A stretch of 64,000 nt of DNA, from assembly GCA_007133065.1 (NCBI GenBank), contig SLNJ01000017.1, positions 1-64,000 of the forward strand, given 5' to 3'. Position numbers and translations under genes: made by a program. Source of the stretch: Opitutales bacterium (GTDB taxonomy: Bacteria > Verrucomicrobiota > Verrucomicrobiia > Opitutales > Oceanipulchritudinaceae). Positions 54,615 through 64,000 of the stretch are shown here, one piece after another; position 1 is the stretch's first letter, and every line of letters begins with the position of its first letter. The notes beneath the pieces were generated by a model that was not told where the DNA came from, did no database searches, and saw nothing but the letters and a program-made list of their open reading frames with translations.

Positions 54615-56270
54615 ATGCATACTTTCCGGCAAATGCCGAATCTGAATGTTCCATCGAACTCGGTCCTGCTGATCGCCAACGGAGACCTGCGCCTGTCCGC
54701 CAATCAGGTCTGCTGGCCGGCCCAGGAGGAAATGGAGAACAAACTCGGTGCGGTCTTCGAGGAGCTGGGCGTCTCCCTGGAGCGGGCGCACCCATACAAC
54801 CGGAAGGAGAAACACGGGTTTATCTCGAGCCAGCGCGAGGGGATGGATACCTTCCTGCGGATCGACAATGAAGCCCCCTTGGTGGTGGCCGAGAGCGTCT
54901 GGCAGTACAGCCACCACATTCTTCCCGGGTTGATCGAGCACAAGGGTCCGATTCTCACGATCGCAAACTGGTCCGGAACCTGGCCCGGCCTCGTGGGGGT
55001 GCTGAATCTCAACGGCAGCCTGAGCAAGGCGGGAGTCTCGTACTCCACACTGTGGAGTGAGAACTTCGACGACGAATTCTTCCTCGAGAACCTGCGTAAG
55101 TGGCTTGAAAAGGGCAAGGTTCAACACCGCGCCACCCACGTCACACCGATCGCCAAAGGAACGATACCGGAACAGGCGCAGGTCCTGGGCGAGGAACTGG
55201 CGGGCGAACTGCGCGCCACCAAGGCGATTATGGGGGTGTTTGACGAGGGGTGCATGGGGATGTACAACGCGATCATCCCGGATGAGCTGCTGTTTCCGCT
55301 GGGAGTTTACAAGGAGCGGCTCTCCCAGAGCGCCCTCTACTATGAAATGACCCAAACCTCCGACCGTGAGGCGCGGCGCGTTTACAACTGGCTGCTGAAG
55401 AAGGGGTTTACCTTTGAACTGGGCGAGGACGACGCCACCGAGTTGACGGAGGAGCAGGTGCTGGAGCAGTGCAAGATGTACATCGCCGCCCTGCGGATCG
55501 GGGACACGTTCGGGTGTGATGCGATCGGAATCCAGTACCAACAAGGCTTGAAGGATCTGGTTCCCGCCTCCGACCTGGTGGAGGCCATGCTCAACAACAG
55601 CATCCGCCCGCCGGTCAAGAGCCACGCCGGGTTCGTGGTCAAACCGGGACGTCCGTTCACCCATTTCAATGAAGTCGACGAATGCGCGGGCCTGGATGGC
55701 ATCCTCACGCAACGGGTTCACGAGGCGCTTGAACAGCCGCCCGAGAATACCTTGCACGATCTGCGCTGGGGGGACGTCGATGCCAGTGGGACGCATAAGA
55801 ACGAGTTCATCTGGGTGTTCCTCATCAGCGGCGGTGCGCCTCCGGCACACCATATCGGCGGCTACCGCGGCAGTTCCGGGGAACGCCAGCCGCCCATGTA
55901 CTTTCGCAAGGGAGGGGCCACGTGCAAGGGCGTAGCGCGACCGGGTGAAATCGTCTGGAGCCGCATCTATGTCGAGAAGAACCGGCTGAAAATGGATATC
56001 GGAAGAGCCAGGGTCGTGAAGCTGCCGAAGCGTGAAACCGAACGCCGCTGGGAGGAGACGACGCCGGAGTGGCCGATCATGCATGCCGTGACCTACGGTG
56101 TCTCCCGCGACCAGATGATGGGCCGACACAAGGCCAACCACGTTCAGGTGGCATACGCCAAGAACGCGGAAACGGCCGATCTCTGCCTCTACACGAAGGC
56201 GGCGATGGCCCGGGAGCTGGGGATCGATGTCGCTTTTTGCGGCACACGGTCGGACGGCAGCGCTTTCTAG
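54615..56270 (+). CDS. L-fucose-isomerase-like protein of a deoxysugar pathway
   Basis: 551 residues from ATG 54615 (GAAGG 11 nt upstream; ATG 54633 also possible). Long FucI-fold protein with '[20 protein letters not shown]' at the N-terminus, '[20 protein letters not shown]', '[20 protein letters not shown]' and '[20 protein letters not shown]'. It precedes a DeoR regulator and rhamnulokinase, so it is likely the aldose-ketose isomerase of the L-rhamnose/L-fucose module, standing in for RhaA, which is absent here. The downstream aldolase is not in the window. Confidence 0.85.
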   Translation: MHTFRQMPNLNVPSNSVLLIANGDLRLSANQVCWPAQEEMENKLGAVFEELGVSLERAHPYNRKEKHGFISSQREGMDTFLRIDNEAPLVVAESVWQYSHHILPGLIEHKGPILTIANWSGTWPGLVGVLNLNGSLSKAGVSYSTLWSENFDDEFFLENLRKWLEKGKVQHRATHVTPIAKGTIPEQAQVLGEELAGELRATKAIMGVFDEGCMGMYNAIIPDELLFPLGVYKERLSQSALYYEMTQTSDREARRVYNWLLKKGFTFELGEDDATELTEEQVLEQCKMYIAALRIGDTFGCDAIGIQYQQGLKDLVPASDLVEAMLNNSIRPPVKSHAGFVVKPGRPFTHFNEVDECAGLDGILTQRVHEALEQPPENTLHDLRWGDVDASGTHKNEFIWVFLISGGAPPAHHIGGYRGSSGERQPPMYFRKGGATCKGVARPGEIVWSRIYVEKNRLKMDIGRARVVKLPKRETERRWEETTPEWPIMHAVTYGVSRDQMMGRHKANHVQVAYAKNAETADLCLYTKAAMARELGIDVAFCGTRSDGSAF

Positions 56271-56402
56271 TCCCGTGGATCCCGGTTCGCCAACCGTGTG
56301 AGAGAAGGGATCCATGAAACGGCTAAACTCAGCGTCGGCGTGTGGCCTGCGGCCCGCCCATTCGGACTGCCGGCGCCACGATCGGTGCCAACCTCGAATC
56401 TG

Positions 56403-57197
56403 ATGGCAATCACAAACAAACAGCGGCTCGAGCTGATGGCTGAGTTCCTGCGCGAGCGCAAGTACGCGGACCTGGGAACCCTGGCACGGAGATTCGAGAC
56501 CAGTCTCTCCACCGTGCGGCGGTCCCTCAATGAGCTCGAGTCGCAGGGGATGGTGCGGCGGCACCACGGCGGCGCCAGTTACGTCGCGGCGGATGACGAG
56601 CCCGCGGGATATGATTTTATCGTCCAGGATGATCGGCAAAGCGCCGCAAAATACGCCATCGCAGAGCAGATCGTCTCGCGTATCCACCCAGGCATGACCG
56701 TCATGCTGGACGGCGGAACCTCCACCTACGCGGTGGCGCGTCAGCTCGTCGGGAAGCGCATCATCGTGATCACCAACTCGCTTCCGATCGCCGCATTATT
56801 CAACGAAGTCTCCTCTTCCGAGACGATCGTGACCGGCGGAACGGTCTACAACCGTCTTGGCGTGCTGTACGGACCGGCGTGTGAATCGACACTGGCGGAG
56901 ATGCATGCGGACCTCGCCATCCTCGGGACGGGCGGTCTTACCGAGGAGGGAATATGGAACACGAACGCCATGCTGGTCGCCTACCAGAAACGGATGATCC
57001 GCGCGGCGGACCAGACGGTTTTCGCAGTCGACCATACCAAATTCGGAAAACGTGCGCTGTACCTGGCGAGCGGGTTCGGCCCCGCCGTGTCGATCGTTGG
57101 AACAGGCGAGCCGGATGCACGGATCCTTCGGGCCATGCGCGCTGCGGGGAGCAACTATGAAAGGGTGCCGATCCCGTCGGCGAAAGAGGAGCCATGA
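56403..57197 (+). CDS. DeoR-family transcriptional regulator
   Basis: 264 residues from ATG 56403. N-terminal winged helix 'MAITNKQRLELMAEFLRERK' and 'LARRFETSLSTVRRSLNELE'; sugar-phosphate-sensing domain with 'VMLDGGTSTYAVARQLVGKR', 'VITNSLPIAALF', 'GTGGLTEEGIWNTN'. Lies between the isomerase and rhaB, so probably represses that module and is relieved by a sugar phosphate. A likely operator is the palindrome at 57210-57265. Confidence 0.93.
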   Translation: MAITNKQRLELMAEFLRERKYADLGTLARRFETSLSTVRRSLNELESQGMVRRHHGGASYVAADDEPAGYDFIVQDDRQSAAKYAIAEQIVSRIHPGMTVMLDGGTSTYAVARQLVGKRIIVITNSLPIAALFNEVSSSETIVTGGTVYNRLGVLYGPACESTLAEMHADLAILGTGGLTEEGIWNTNAMLVAYQKRMIRAADQTVFAVDHTKFGKRALYLASGFGPAVSIVGTGEPDARILRAMRAAGSNYERVPIPSAKEEP

Positions 57198-57209
57198 TTG
57201 GTATTGTGA

Positions 57210-57265
57210 TCGTAAATTCAGCCGTTTAGCGTTTGCCCGTAAACGCGAAACGGCTGAATTTACGA
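57210..57265 (+). promoter_or_regulatory. 56-nt nested perfect hairpin at the rhaB start codon
   Basis: An 18-bp perfect inverted repeat (TCGTAAATTCAGCCGTTT, 57210-57227, with its complement 57248-57265) encloses, after one A/G mismatch, a further 6-bp stem (GCGTTT 57229-57234 / AAACGC 57241-57246) around the loop GCCCGT. The right arm ends on the A of the rhaB ATG, so the whole ribosome-entry region is in the stem. A related half-site GAAACGGCTAAA lies at 56316-56327 upstream of the regulator gene. Could be a DeoR operator, an RNA switch or a barrier between deoR and rhaB translation. Confidence 0.8.
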
Positions 57266-58671
57266 TGAAAGAAACCACAGTTGCAGCGATTGATCTGGGC
57301 GCGAGCAGCGGCCGCGTCATCGTCGGGCGCTACGGCGCAAACGGCTTGGAATTGACCGAGACCCACCGGTTTTCGAACGGGTTCCGAACACTGAATCGGA
57401 ACAGCTACTGGGAGGTCGGGAACTTGTTTAACGAGGTGAAACAGGGGCTGAGCAGCTCCCTGAAAGCCTTCCCGGAGTTGCGTTCCTGCGGCGTGGACAC
57501 GTGGGCGGTCGATCACGCCATGTTGAATAAGGCCGGCCGCCTGGCCTTCCCGGTGCACGCCTATCGCGATACCCGGACGGAGGCCATGTTCGAGCGGATC
57601 CAGGCGGCCGGCGAGGACCGTTCCCTTTATGAGTGGACGGGTCTGCCGCTGATCACGTTCAACACGGGGCTCCAGCTGGCGGAGTCGATTGAGGCGTTCC
57701 CCCAACTCGTCGAGATGGTCGACCGGGTCTTGTTTCTGCCGGACTATTTCAACTTCCTCTTGTCCGGAGAAATGGTGAACGAGTTCAGCGTCGTGAGCAG
57801 CTCCCAGTTGCTCGACGTGCGGGGTACATCCTACTCGGAAGAAGCGCTGAAGTATTTCGGGGTGCCGCGGCGGTGGTTCTCGGAGCCGGAATGCGCGGGT
57901 CGCCTGCTCGGTCCGGTGAGCGCGCTGGAAGCTCCCGGGGAGCTGCAGGTGGCGCTGGTTCCCGGGCATGATACCTCCTGCGCTTTTGAGGCAATCCCGG
58001 GCACCGGAGGGGAGATGATCGTGAGCAGCGGCACATGGTTGCTCGCCGGCGCGCGCACCCCGCGGCCGCTGCTCGGTGATGCGGCGTTCGAACTCGGAAT
58101 CTCCAACGAGCGGTGTGGAGATGGCGGATACCGTCCCTGTAAGAACCTGATGGGCCTGTGGTTGTTGGAGCAGCTGCTGCCCTTGTTTGAGGAACGTCCC
58201 GCTTCGGACTCGGAGTGGACGAAGCTGATCGCCGCGGCCGGCGAGGTGCCCCCTCCCGATGTCCTGATTGAGACGTCCGCCCCGGCGTTCTTCAACCCCG
58301 CGAATATGCAGGAGGCGATCGACCGGCATCTGCGCGACAAGGGAGCGCCCGCGCCGGAATCGCTCGCGGGCTACACCCGTCTCATCTGCGACTCCCTGGC
58401 CCATTCCATGGCCGAAACCAAGGAACGCTATGAGACGATTTACGGCGAGCGCTTCGAGCGGATCGTGATCGTCGGGGGCGGTTCCAAGAACCAATTGCTC
58501 TGCCGGCGCACCGCGGAGTTCGCCGGCGTCCCGGTGGTCTCCTACCAACTGGAAGGCACTTCGGTCGGCAATATCGGGTACCAGCTGCTCGCGCTTGGCG
58601 CGGTCGAGTCCATGGATGCGTTCCGCGAGGCGATAACCCCCGCGCTCTCAGCGCACACGTACGAGCCGTGA
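57265..58671 (+). CDS. rhaB: Rhamnulokinase
   Basis: 468 residues from ATG 57265. RhaB hallmarks: 'AAIDLGASSGRVIVGRYG', 'GVDTWAVDHAMLNKAGRL', 'AYRDTRTEAMFERI', 'HDTSCAFEAIPGTGGEMIVS', 'GGGSKNQLLCRRTAEFAG'. Phosphorylates L-rhamnulose (or fuculose) at O-1 with ATP. No Shine-Dalgarno is available because the preceding 55 nt form a hairpin. Forms a functional unit with the fucose-isomerase-like gene and the DeoR regulator. Confidence 0.95.
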   Translation: MKETTVAAIDLGASSGRVIVGRYGANGLELTETHRFSNGFRTLNRNSYWEVGNLFNEVKQGLSSSLKAFPELRSCGVDTWAVDHAMLNKAGRLAFPVHAYRDTRTEAMFERIQAAGEDRSLYEWTGLPLITFNTGLQLAESIEAFPQLVEMVDRVLFLPDYFNFLLSGEMVNEFSVVSSSQLLDVRGTSYSEEALKYFGVPRRWFSEPECAGRLLGPVSALEAPGELQVALVPGHDTSCAFEAIPGTGGEMIVSSGTWLLAGARTPRPLLGDAAFELGISNERCGDGGYRPCKNLMGLWLLEQLLPLFEERPASDSEWTKLIAAAGEVPPPDVLIETSAPAFFNPANMQEAIDRHLRDKGAPAPESLAGYTRLICDSLAHSMAETKERYETIYGERFERIVIVGGGSKNQLLCRRTAEFAGVPVVSYQLEGTSVGNIGYQLLALGAVESMDAFREAITPALSAHTYEP

Positions 58672-58698
58672 CCATCCGCCCGCGCCCGGCACGGCAGC

Positions 58699-59196
58699 TT
58701 AATTGATGTCGCCGAGGTAGGTCGAGTCGACTTCGATGTCGCCGTCGCGGAAGAAGGCCTTGATGTGTTTCGGGAAAAACGGGTACTCATCGAGCCGGTC
58801 GAGTTCGAGCCAGTGGACCCCTTCCTGCATGGCGTCGTGCTGGCGCTGAAGCAGCACCTCGTCGCCTTCGGCCAGTTCGCAGCGGAAGACCGCTTCGAGC
58901 TGGTGAAATGAGTGATGATCGGGCGAGAAGCGGTGGTTTTTCCCGATGTACTCCCGGACGAAAAGGAGTCTCCGGACAATGACCAGACAGCCGAGCTCTT
59001 CGCGGCATTCGCGAAGGATCGTCTGCGGCAGCGTCTCTCCGGCACACTGGCCGCCTCCGGGGAGAATGTAGAAGCGCCCGTTGTGGTTGCGCATGGCGAT
59101 CGCGAGGAGCCGTCCATCCCGGATGATCAGCGCACGTGCGGCAGTCCGCACGTTGTGCGTGCGGGACAGGTGCCGGGATATGTGGGATCGCGTCAT
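58699..59196 (-). CDS. Nudix hydrolase
   Basis: 165 residues from ATG 59196; the open frame upstream is unstructured and overlaps the divergent control region. Nudix box at 48-70: G48, E54, R62-E63, E66-E67, G69 ('GGQCAGETLPQTILRECREE'), with Cys in the two hydrophobic positions. 'VRTAARALIIRDGRLLAIAM' is the opening strand. Hydrolyses a nucleoside-diphosphate-linked compound, substrate unknown. Convergent with rhaB, 27 nt apart, and divergent from the GH4 gene. Confidence 0.9.
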   Translation of the reverse strand: MTRSHISRHLSRTHNVRTAARALIIRDGRLLAIAMRNHNGRFYILPGGGQCAGETLPQTILRECREELGCLVIVRRLLFVREYIGKNHRFSPDHHSFHQLEAVFRCELAEGDEVLLQRQHDAMQEGVHWLELDRLDEYPFFPKHIKAFFRDGDIEVDSTYLGDIN

Positions 59197-59339
59197 GTTC
59201 GGGCGAGCGAAAGGCGTATCAAATCGGGCGGGGGACGATCTGTCAAATGCTGGTCCACCTGTGGCGCGGTTGTTGGTTGCAGGGCTTGTGCATTTAGCGC
59301 TTGTCATTCCGGTGCACGCCCGCATGGCTTGCCCATACG

Positions 59340-60779
59340 ATGATGGCTCGAACTAAGAAATCAGATCTCGGGCACGCCGAACATACGAAATCGGCGCGCG
59401 AGCAGGGAATGCCGGGCCAGTGCGATCGGCCGATCAAGGTGACGATCCTCGGCGCGGGCAGTACGTTCACGCTCCGCCTGGCCAACGATATCATGAACAT
59501 TCCCGGAAACCAGGGCGGACGAATAGCCCTGGTCGATGTGGACCGTAAGCGATTGCGCCAGATGAAGGAGCTGGTCGAGCGGGTTGCGGCGGAGCGCGGC
59601 GCGGACCGGTGGACGGTGCAGGCGTCGACAGAGCGCACGCGGGTGTTGCGCGGGACAGACTACATCATCAGTTGCATCGAGGTCAGCGGCGTCGAATGTG
59701 TCCGCTTCGACAACGACATACCCGCCAAGTACGGGGTCGACCAGTGTATCGGGGACACCATCGGGCCTGGAGGCTTGTTTAAGGGATTGCGGACGATTCC
59801 GGTCTGGCTCGAAATCCTGCGGGACATCGAGGAGCATTGCCCGCGGGCTCTGGTGCTGAACTATACGAATCCGATGAACATGATGTGCCTGGCCAGCTAT
59901 CGGAGTTCATCCATGCCGGTGTTGGGGTTGTGTCACTCGGTACAGGGAACCAGCCAGTTGCTGGCGCGGTGGGCGGATGTCCCATACGAAGAGTTGGAGT
60001 GGGAATGCGCGGGTATCAACCACCTCGCGTGGTTCACGAAGCTCGAGCATCGCGGCAAAGACCTGTATCCGCGGTTGAAGCAGCGGTGGGCCCGAGATGT
60101 TGCCGGCCGGATCCCTGGACAGGAGAAGGAGGCGCGGGACCGCGACCTCGTGCGCAAGGATATGGCGCTGCATTTCGGCGCGTTCATTACCGAGTCGAGC
60201 GGCCATCTCTCGGAGTACCTCCCGTATTACCGCAAACGCGACGATCTGCTGAAACGATATACCCGGCCGCGCTACGACGGGGAGTCGTCGTTCTACGCGA
60301 ACAACTGGCCGCAGTGGCGCGCGAGCGCAGATCAGAATCGTGCAGAAATGTTGAAAAAGAAGGAGACCCCGCTGCACGATCGCAGCTTTGAATACGCCTC
60401 CTGGATTATTGAGGCACGGGAAAAGAACAGTCCATGGCGGATCCATGGGAATGTCTACAACCGTGCCGGCAACGGCGGCCGCCTGATCTCGAACCTGCCG
60501 GATGACGGATGCGTCGAGGTGGCGTGCCTGGTCGACCGAAACGGTGTCGCCCCCACACGATTCGGGGCGCTGCCGCCGCAAATGGCCGCGATCTGCAATT
60601 CGAATATGTCGATGTTCGATCTCGGAGCCCAAGCCGCAATCGAGAAGAGCGTCGAAAAGGCGATCCACGCGCTGATGCTCGATCCGCTTTGCGCCACCGT
60701 CTGTTCCCCCGAGGAGATTAAGAGGATGACGCTCGAGCTCTTCGAGGCCGAAGCCGACTTTCTCCCAGGGTTTGAATGA
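59340..60779 (+). CDS. Glycoside hydrolase family 4 (alpha-galactosidase/alpha-glucosidase type)
   Basis: 479 residues from ATG 59340. GH4 enzymes use NAD+ and a metal in an oxidation-elimination mechanism. NAD loop 'VTILGAGSTFTLRLANDIMN'; 'LNYTNPMNMMCLASYR'; metal ligands Cys and His in 'GLCHSVQGTSQ'; 'ECAGINHLAWFTKLEHRGKD'. CHSVQGT matches the MelA-type (alpha-galactosidase) branch better than the 6-phospho-glucosidases. Cytoplasmic, so it acts on imported oligosaccharide. No transporter is adjacent. Confidence 0.92.
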   Translation: MMARTKKSDLGHAEHTKSAREQGMPGQCDRPIKVTILGAGSTFTLRLANDIMNIPGNQGGRIALVDVDRKRLRQMKELVERVAAERGADRWTVQASTERTRVLRGTDYIISCIEVSGVECVRFDNDIPAKYGVDQCIGDTIGPGGLFKGLRTIPVWLEILRDIEEHCPRALVLNYTNPMNMMCLASYRSSSMPVLGLCHSVQGTSQLLARWADVPYEELEWECAGINHLAWFTKLEHRGKDLYPRLKQRWARDVAGRIPGQEKEARDRDLVRKDMALHFGAFITESSGHLSEYLPYYRKRDDLLKRYTRPRYDGESSFYANNWPQWRASADQNRAEMLKKKETPLHDRSFEYASWIIEAREKNSPWRIHGNVYNRAGNGGRLISNLPDDGCVEVACLVDRNGVAPTRFGALPPQMAAICNSNMSMFDLGAQAAIEKSVEKAIHALMLDPLCATVCSPEEIKRMTLELFEAEADFLPGFE

Positions 60780-60881
60780 TCCCAGAGGCGGCGGCGGCTG
60801 GCCCGCCGCTGGATCGCACGCGATTCCGGCCCCATTCAGGGTGTCCCGCCCTGGGATGGACTGACACGTTGAAGGAGTGGT

Positions 60882-61688
60882 TCATTCGTCGAGATGATCG
60901 ATTGCGATCAGCTCGGCGCGGAAGCTGCCGATACTCACCCGGCTTATCATCATCAAAGGGAGGCGGCGATCGTCGTTGGAGACCCAGAAGCGGATCGTGT
61001 TATCCCCGCTTCGCTCGAAGACTCCACCCAGATCCTTGGTATCGGCCTCGACCAGGATGGCGTCGAAGGTTCCAACCTTTGTCTTGATTTCGTCGCGGTC
61101 GGTGACGGTCAGCTCAGCGAGGAAGAACCGTCGTCCGTCGGAGACGGGAATGGAGTAGGTCACCCCTTGCTCGAATGGGAGATACCGTGCGGCGTAGACG
61201 ATGGAGAGCGGATCGTGGGTATTCGGGTCGATATCGACGGGCTCTTCCGAGTGATCGCCGTCGGTGTATTTCGCGGTGTGTTCGTCCCAGTCAAAGTATA
61301 CGACGACATCGCGCTCGCTCCGGCCCTCGCGCTGCTCTTTCGTATAGTGGAGCGCCCGCTCTCCGTCGAGACTCATGAAGCTGTCCACTTGGTTGCGTAC
61401 TCGGTAGAAGGCGTCGACAAACCCGCGGGTGCGCGCGCTGTGGAAGATGTGGTAGGCGGGAGCCCCGTCAAAGTCGACCGGCCCGCGGATGCCGAGCGTG
61501 GCTTCCCCCACCTTCAGGAGTCCCCATCGAATCTGAAAGGTAAACGCCTCTCCCGGGGTGAATGGGGGGGAGTCGTCCGCAACAAAAGCGGGGTTTCCGG
61601 CGCTGGCCAGGACGGACCCGAGGAGCGTGGTCGTGAGAATCAGCAGCATGGGCGGGAAGCCACACTGGTTCCGCAATTTATTCATCAT
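60882..61688 (-). CDS. Exported DUF3108-type protein
   Basis: 268 residues from the first of two ATGs (61688, 61685). Signal peptide: MMNKLRNQCGFPP, then a Leu/Thr-rich core ending VLASAG. The mature part is beta-rich: 'EAFTFQIRWGLLKVGEATLG', 'ARTRGFVDAFYRVRNQVDSF', 'DPLSIVYAARYLPFEQGVTY', 'ILVEADTKDLGGVFERSGDN', the pattern of DUF3108 envelope proteins. Function unknown; probably periplasmic. It is 82 nt downstream (in transcription after glgP) on the same strand and may be co-transcribed with it. Confidence 0.85.
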   Translation of the reverse strand: MMNKLRNQCGFPPMLLILTTTLLGSVLASAGNPAFVADDSPPFTPGEAFTFQIRWGLLKVGEATLGIRGPVDFDGAPAYHIFHSARTRGFVDAFYRVRNQVDSFMSLDGERALHYTKEQREGRSERDVVVYFDWDEHTAKYTDGDHSEEPVDIDPNTHDPLSIVYAARYLPFEQGVTYSIPVSDGRRFFLAELTVTDRDEIKTKVGTFDAILVEADTKDLGGVFERSGDNTIRFWVSNDDRRLPLMMISRVSIGSFRAELIAIDHLDE

Positions 61689-61770
61689 GTTCCTGCAAGC
61701 GACAGAACGAGCCCGGCACGGGTTCCTTTGAACATCAGGTGCGGAGGGTGATTCGTTGATGGCTCGAAAG

Positions 61771-64000
61771 TCATTCGAAGAGCGGGACTGGAACGGATTC
61801 GATGTTCCAGATATCGCGTGCGTATTCCCGGATCGTGCGATCACTTGAGAATTTCCCCGCGCGGGCGCAGTTGTGGATCGCCATCTTCGCCCATTTCGAG
61901 CGATCGCGGTAGGCTGCGTCCACGGTCGCCTGTGTGTCGCAGTACGACGCGTAGTCGGCGAGCACGAAGAAGGGATCGCCGCCCTGCAGCAGGCTGTGCT
62001 TGATCGGGTAAAGCGCTTCCGGATCGTCAGGCGTGAAGAAGCTCGAACCGAGCCAGTCGACGACATTGCGGAGCTCCTCGCTCTCGAAGTAGGTGTCGTA
62101 GGGATTGTACCCGCGGGCGCCCATTGCTTCGACTTCGTCGACGGTCATCCCGAAGAGAAAGAAATTCTCTTCGCCCACCTCCTCGCGAATCTCGATATTG
62201 GCGCCGTCGAGCGTGCCGATGGTCGGGGCGCCGTTGAGGGCGAGCTTCATGTTTCCAGTCCCCGAGGCTTCCTTCCCCGCCGTAGAGATCTGCTCGCTGA
62301 GATCGGCCGCCGGGATGATCTGCTCGGCAACGGTGACCGAGTAGTTGGGGAGGAAGACGACTTTCAGGCGGTCTTTTACCGCAGGATCGGTGTTGATTCG
62401 CGCTCCGACGGCGTTGATCGCGTGGATGATCGTCTTGGCAAGCTGGTACCCCGGCGCCGCCTTCGCCCCGAAAATGAAAACCCTCGGATGGATGTCCGCT
62501 TCCGGATCCTGCAGGATCCGGCGGTACAGGCTAAGAATGTGGAGGAGGTTGAGGTGCTGACGCTTGTACTCGTGCAGCCGCTTGATCTGGACGTCGAATA
62601 GGGCGTCCGGCGCGACGGTGATCCCGGTCTGGTCGAGAATGAGCGAAGCGAGGGTGCGCTTGTTCTCGTGTTTGGCCTCGATGAACGCCTTCTGGAACCC
62701 CGGGTCATCCGCCCATTGATCGAGCTCTTGCAGGCGTTCGAGATCCATCGGCCAGTCCGATCCGATCGTGTCGGAGATCAGAGCGCTCAGTCGCGGGTTG
62801 CAGACCTTCAGCCAGCGGCGGGGGGTGATGCCGTTGGTCTTGTTTTGGAAGCGATCGGGATAGAGCTCGTAGAATTGGGGCAGGAGGCGGGACTCGATCA
62901 GCTGCGTGTGAAGCTTCGCAACGCCGTTGATGGTGTGGCTTCCGACTACGGAAAGATAGGCCATGCGTACCATCTTCGGCGAACCCTCCTCGATGATCGA
63001 GAAGTCCCGTTTGCGGTCCACATCGCCGGGCCAGCGAACCTCCACCTCCTCCTCGAGGAATCGACGGTTGATCTCGAAGATGATCTCAAGGTGGCGGGGG
63101 AGGACTTTTTCAAGGAGCGGGACGCTCCATTTCTCGAGCGCCTCGGGCAGGAGCGTGTGATTGGTGTAGGAGTGGATCTTGCGGGTGATCTCCCATGCCT
63201 GCTCCCACAGGAGATGCTCCTCGTCCACAAAAATCCGCATCGACTCGGCTATCGCGATCGAGGGGTGGGTGTCGTTGAGCTGGATCGCCACCTTATCGGG
63301 AAATGCCTCCCATCCGCCGTTCCTCTTGCGGAAGCGCCGCAAGATGTCCTGCAGACTGCAGGAGACGAAGAAATATTGCTGGACGAGGCGCAGCTCCTTG
63401 CCGATTGCCGTATTGTCATTGGGATAGAGCACCTTCGAAAACGTTTCGCCCATGGCCTTTTCCCGGACCGCTTCCACGTAACCGCCTTCATTGAAGACAT
63501 TGAAGTCGAACTCCTGGGATGCGCGCGATTCCCAGAGCCGGAGAAAGTTGACGGTTTTCGCGCCATAGCCGCAGATCGGGATGTCGTAGGGAACCCCGAT
63601 GATGTCGCGGGTCTCGATCCAGCGCGGGAATGGATTGCCGCGGTCGTCGAAGTGGGTTTCGACCCGGCCATAGAGCTTGACGCGCTTGGAATACTCGGGG
63701 CGCACCACCTCCCATGGGTTGCCGAAGGTGCACCAGTTGTCCGGGTGTTCGACCTGGCGCCCATTCTGAAACTCCTGCCGAAAAAGGCCGAATTCGTACC
63801 GGATTCCATATCCGACCGCCGGGATCTCGAGTGTCGCGAGCGAGTCGAGAAAGCAGGCGGCCAGACGGCCCAGCCCGCCGTTGCCAAGGCCCATGTCCTC
63901 TTCCTCTTCGGCGAGGGTCGCGAGATCGATCCCGAGATCCGAAAGAGCGGCACGAACCGGTTCGTACAGGCCCACGTTGTGGATGTTGTTCAGGAAGAGG
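61771..64000 (-). CDS. glgP: Glycogen/maltodextrin phosphorylase (N-terminus outside window)
   Basis: At least 742 residues; the frame continues past base 64000 ('[19 protein letters not shown]' at the edge), so about 80-100 N-terminal residues are missing. Hallmarks: '[20 protein letters not shown]', '[20 protein letters not shown]', '[17 protein letters not shown]', '[16 protein letters not shown]', and the pyridoxal-phosphate lysine in '[18 protein letters not shown]'. Releases glucose 1-phosphate from stored glycogen. Ends in 'ESVPVPLFE'. Confidence 0.97.
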   Translation of the reverse strand, partial: LFLNNIHNVGLYEPVRAALSDLGIDLATLAEEEEDMGLGNGGLGRLAACFLDSLATLEIPAVGYGIRYEFGLFRQEFQNGRQVEHPDNWCTFGNPWEVVRPEYSKRVKLYGRVETHFDDRGNPFPRWIETRDIIGVPYDIPICGYGAKTVNFLRLWESRASQEFDFNVFNEGGYVEAVREKAMGETFSKVLYPNDNTAIGKELRLVQQYFFVSCSLQDILRRFRKRNGGWEAFPDKVAIQLNDTHPSIAIAESMRIFVDEEHLLWEQAWEITRKIHSYTNHTLLPEALEKWSVPLLEKVLPRHLEIIFEINRRFLEEEVEVRWPGDVDRKRDFSIIEEGSPKMVRMAYLSVVGSHTINGVAKLHTQLIESRLLPQFYELYPDRFQNKTNGITPRRWLKVCNPRLSALISDTIGSDWPMDLERLQELDQWADDPGFQKAFIEAKHENKRTLASLILDQTGITVAPDALFDVQIKRLHEYKRQHLNLLHILSLYRRILQDPEADIHPRVFIFGAKAAPGYQLAKTIIHAINAVGARINTDPAVKDRLKVVFLPNYSVTVAEQIIPAADLSEQISTAGKEASGTGNMKLALNGAPTIGTLDGANIEIREEVGEENFFLFGMTVDEVEAMGARGYNPYDTYFESEELRNVVDWLGSSFFTPDDPEALYPIKHSLLQGGDPFFVLADYASYCDTQATVDAAYRDRSKWAKMAIHNCARAGKFSSDRTIREYARDIWNIESVPVPLFE

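Overview
The window is GC-rich bacterial chromosome, gene-dense on both strands, with an uneven mix of housekeeping, sugar-catabolism and very large exported proteins. The content suggests a Verrucomicrobiota member, most likely of the Opitutae/Opitutales type. The grounds are lamin-tail/CotH-kinase exported proteins, an RHS protein with a conserved non-toxin C-terminal module, the ribH-nusB-ftsY cluster, a fucose-isomerase-like/DeoR/rhamnulokinase set, a GH4 enzyme and a URO-D family protein. This is a judgement from gene content, not from a marker-gene comparison.

Layout. Bases 1-12,505 (minus) are a single uninterrupted reading frame of at least 4,168 codons that leaves the window on the left. 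It encodes a parallel beta-helix/CARDB/PKD/RHS giant. Next come a TonB-dependent receptor (13.1-15.1 kb) and two paralogous lamin-tail + CotH-kinase exported proteins (15.4-19.6 kb minus; 21.4-24.7 kb plus) flanking a 2-hydroxyacid dehydrogenase. A vapBC-type toxin-antitoxin pair with an internally deleted toxin follows at 24.7-25.1 kb, then a Nudix hydrolase.

At 25.8-31.5 kb an AraC regulator diverges from a tight four-gene operon: sugar isomerase, split transketolase N and C subunits, and FGGY kinase, every junction being a 4-nt overlap. This set of activities matches the transketolase route for D-apiose. A degenerate stretch (31.5-32.6 kb) holds fragments of a membrane protein and of an exported aromatic-rich domain, plus a perfect 20-bp inverted repeat. 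Glycerol kinase, ferritin, a PAS sensor kinase with its own receiver, a URO-D family protein, glutamate dehydrogenase, a zinc-type TonB receptor and tRNA-Glu follow.

From 42 to 54.6 kb the genes are mainly housekeeping: purC, a TlpA-like thioredoxin, L-rhamnonate dehydratase, a solitary RelE-like protein, pssA, dnaN, a membrane protein, an ECF sigma/anti-sigma/proline-rich exported operon, ribH-nusB-ftsY, and a convergent ribBA whose GTP cyclohydrolase II half has lost its zinc cysteines. The right end carries a deoxysugar module (fucose-isomerase-like, DeoR regulator, rhamnulokinase preceded by a strong 56-nt hairpin), a second Nudix protein, a GH4 glycosidase, a DUF3108-type exported protein and glycogen phosphorylase running off the right edge.

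Together the catabolic genes point to an organism living on plant or algal polysaccharides (apiose-like sugar, rhamnose/fucose, alpha-galactosides) with a large investment in secreted surface proteins.
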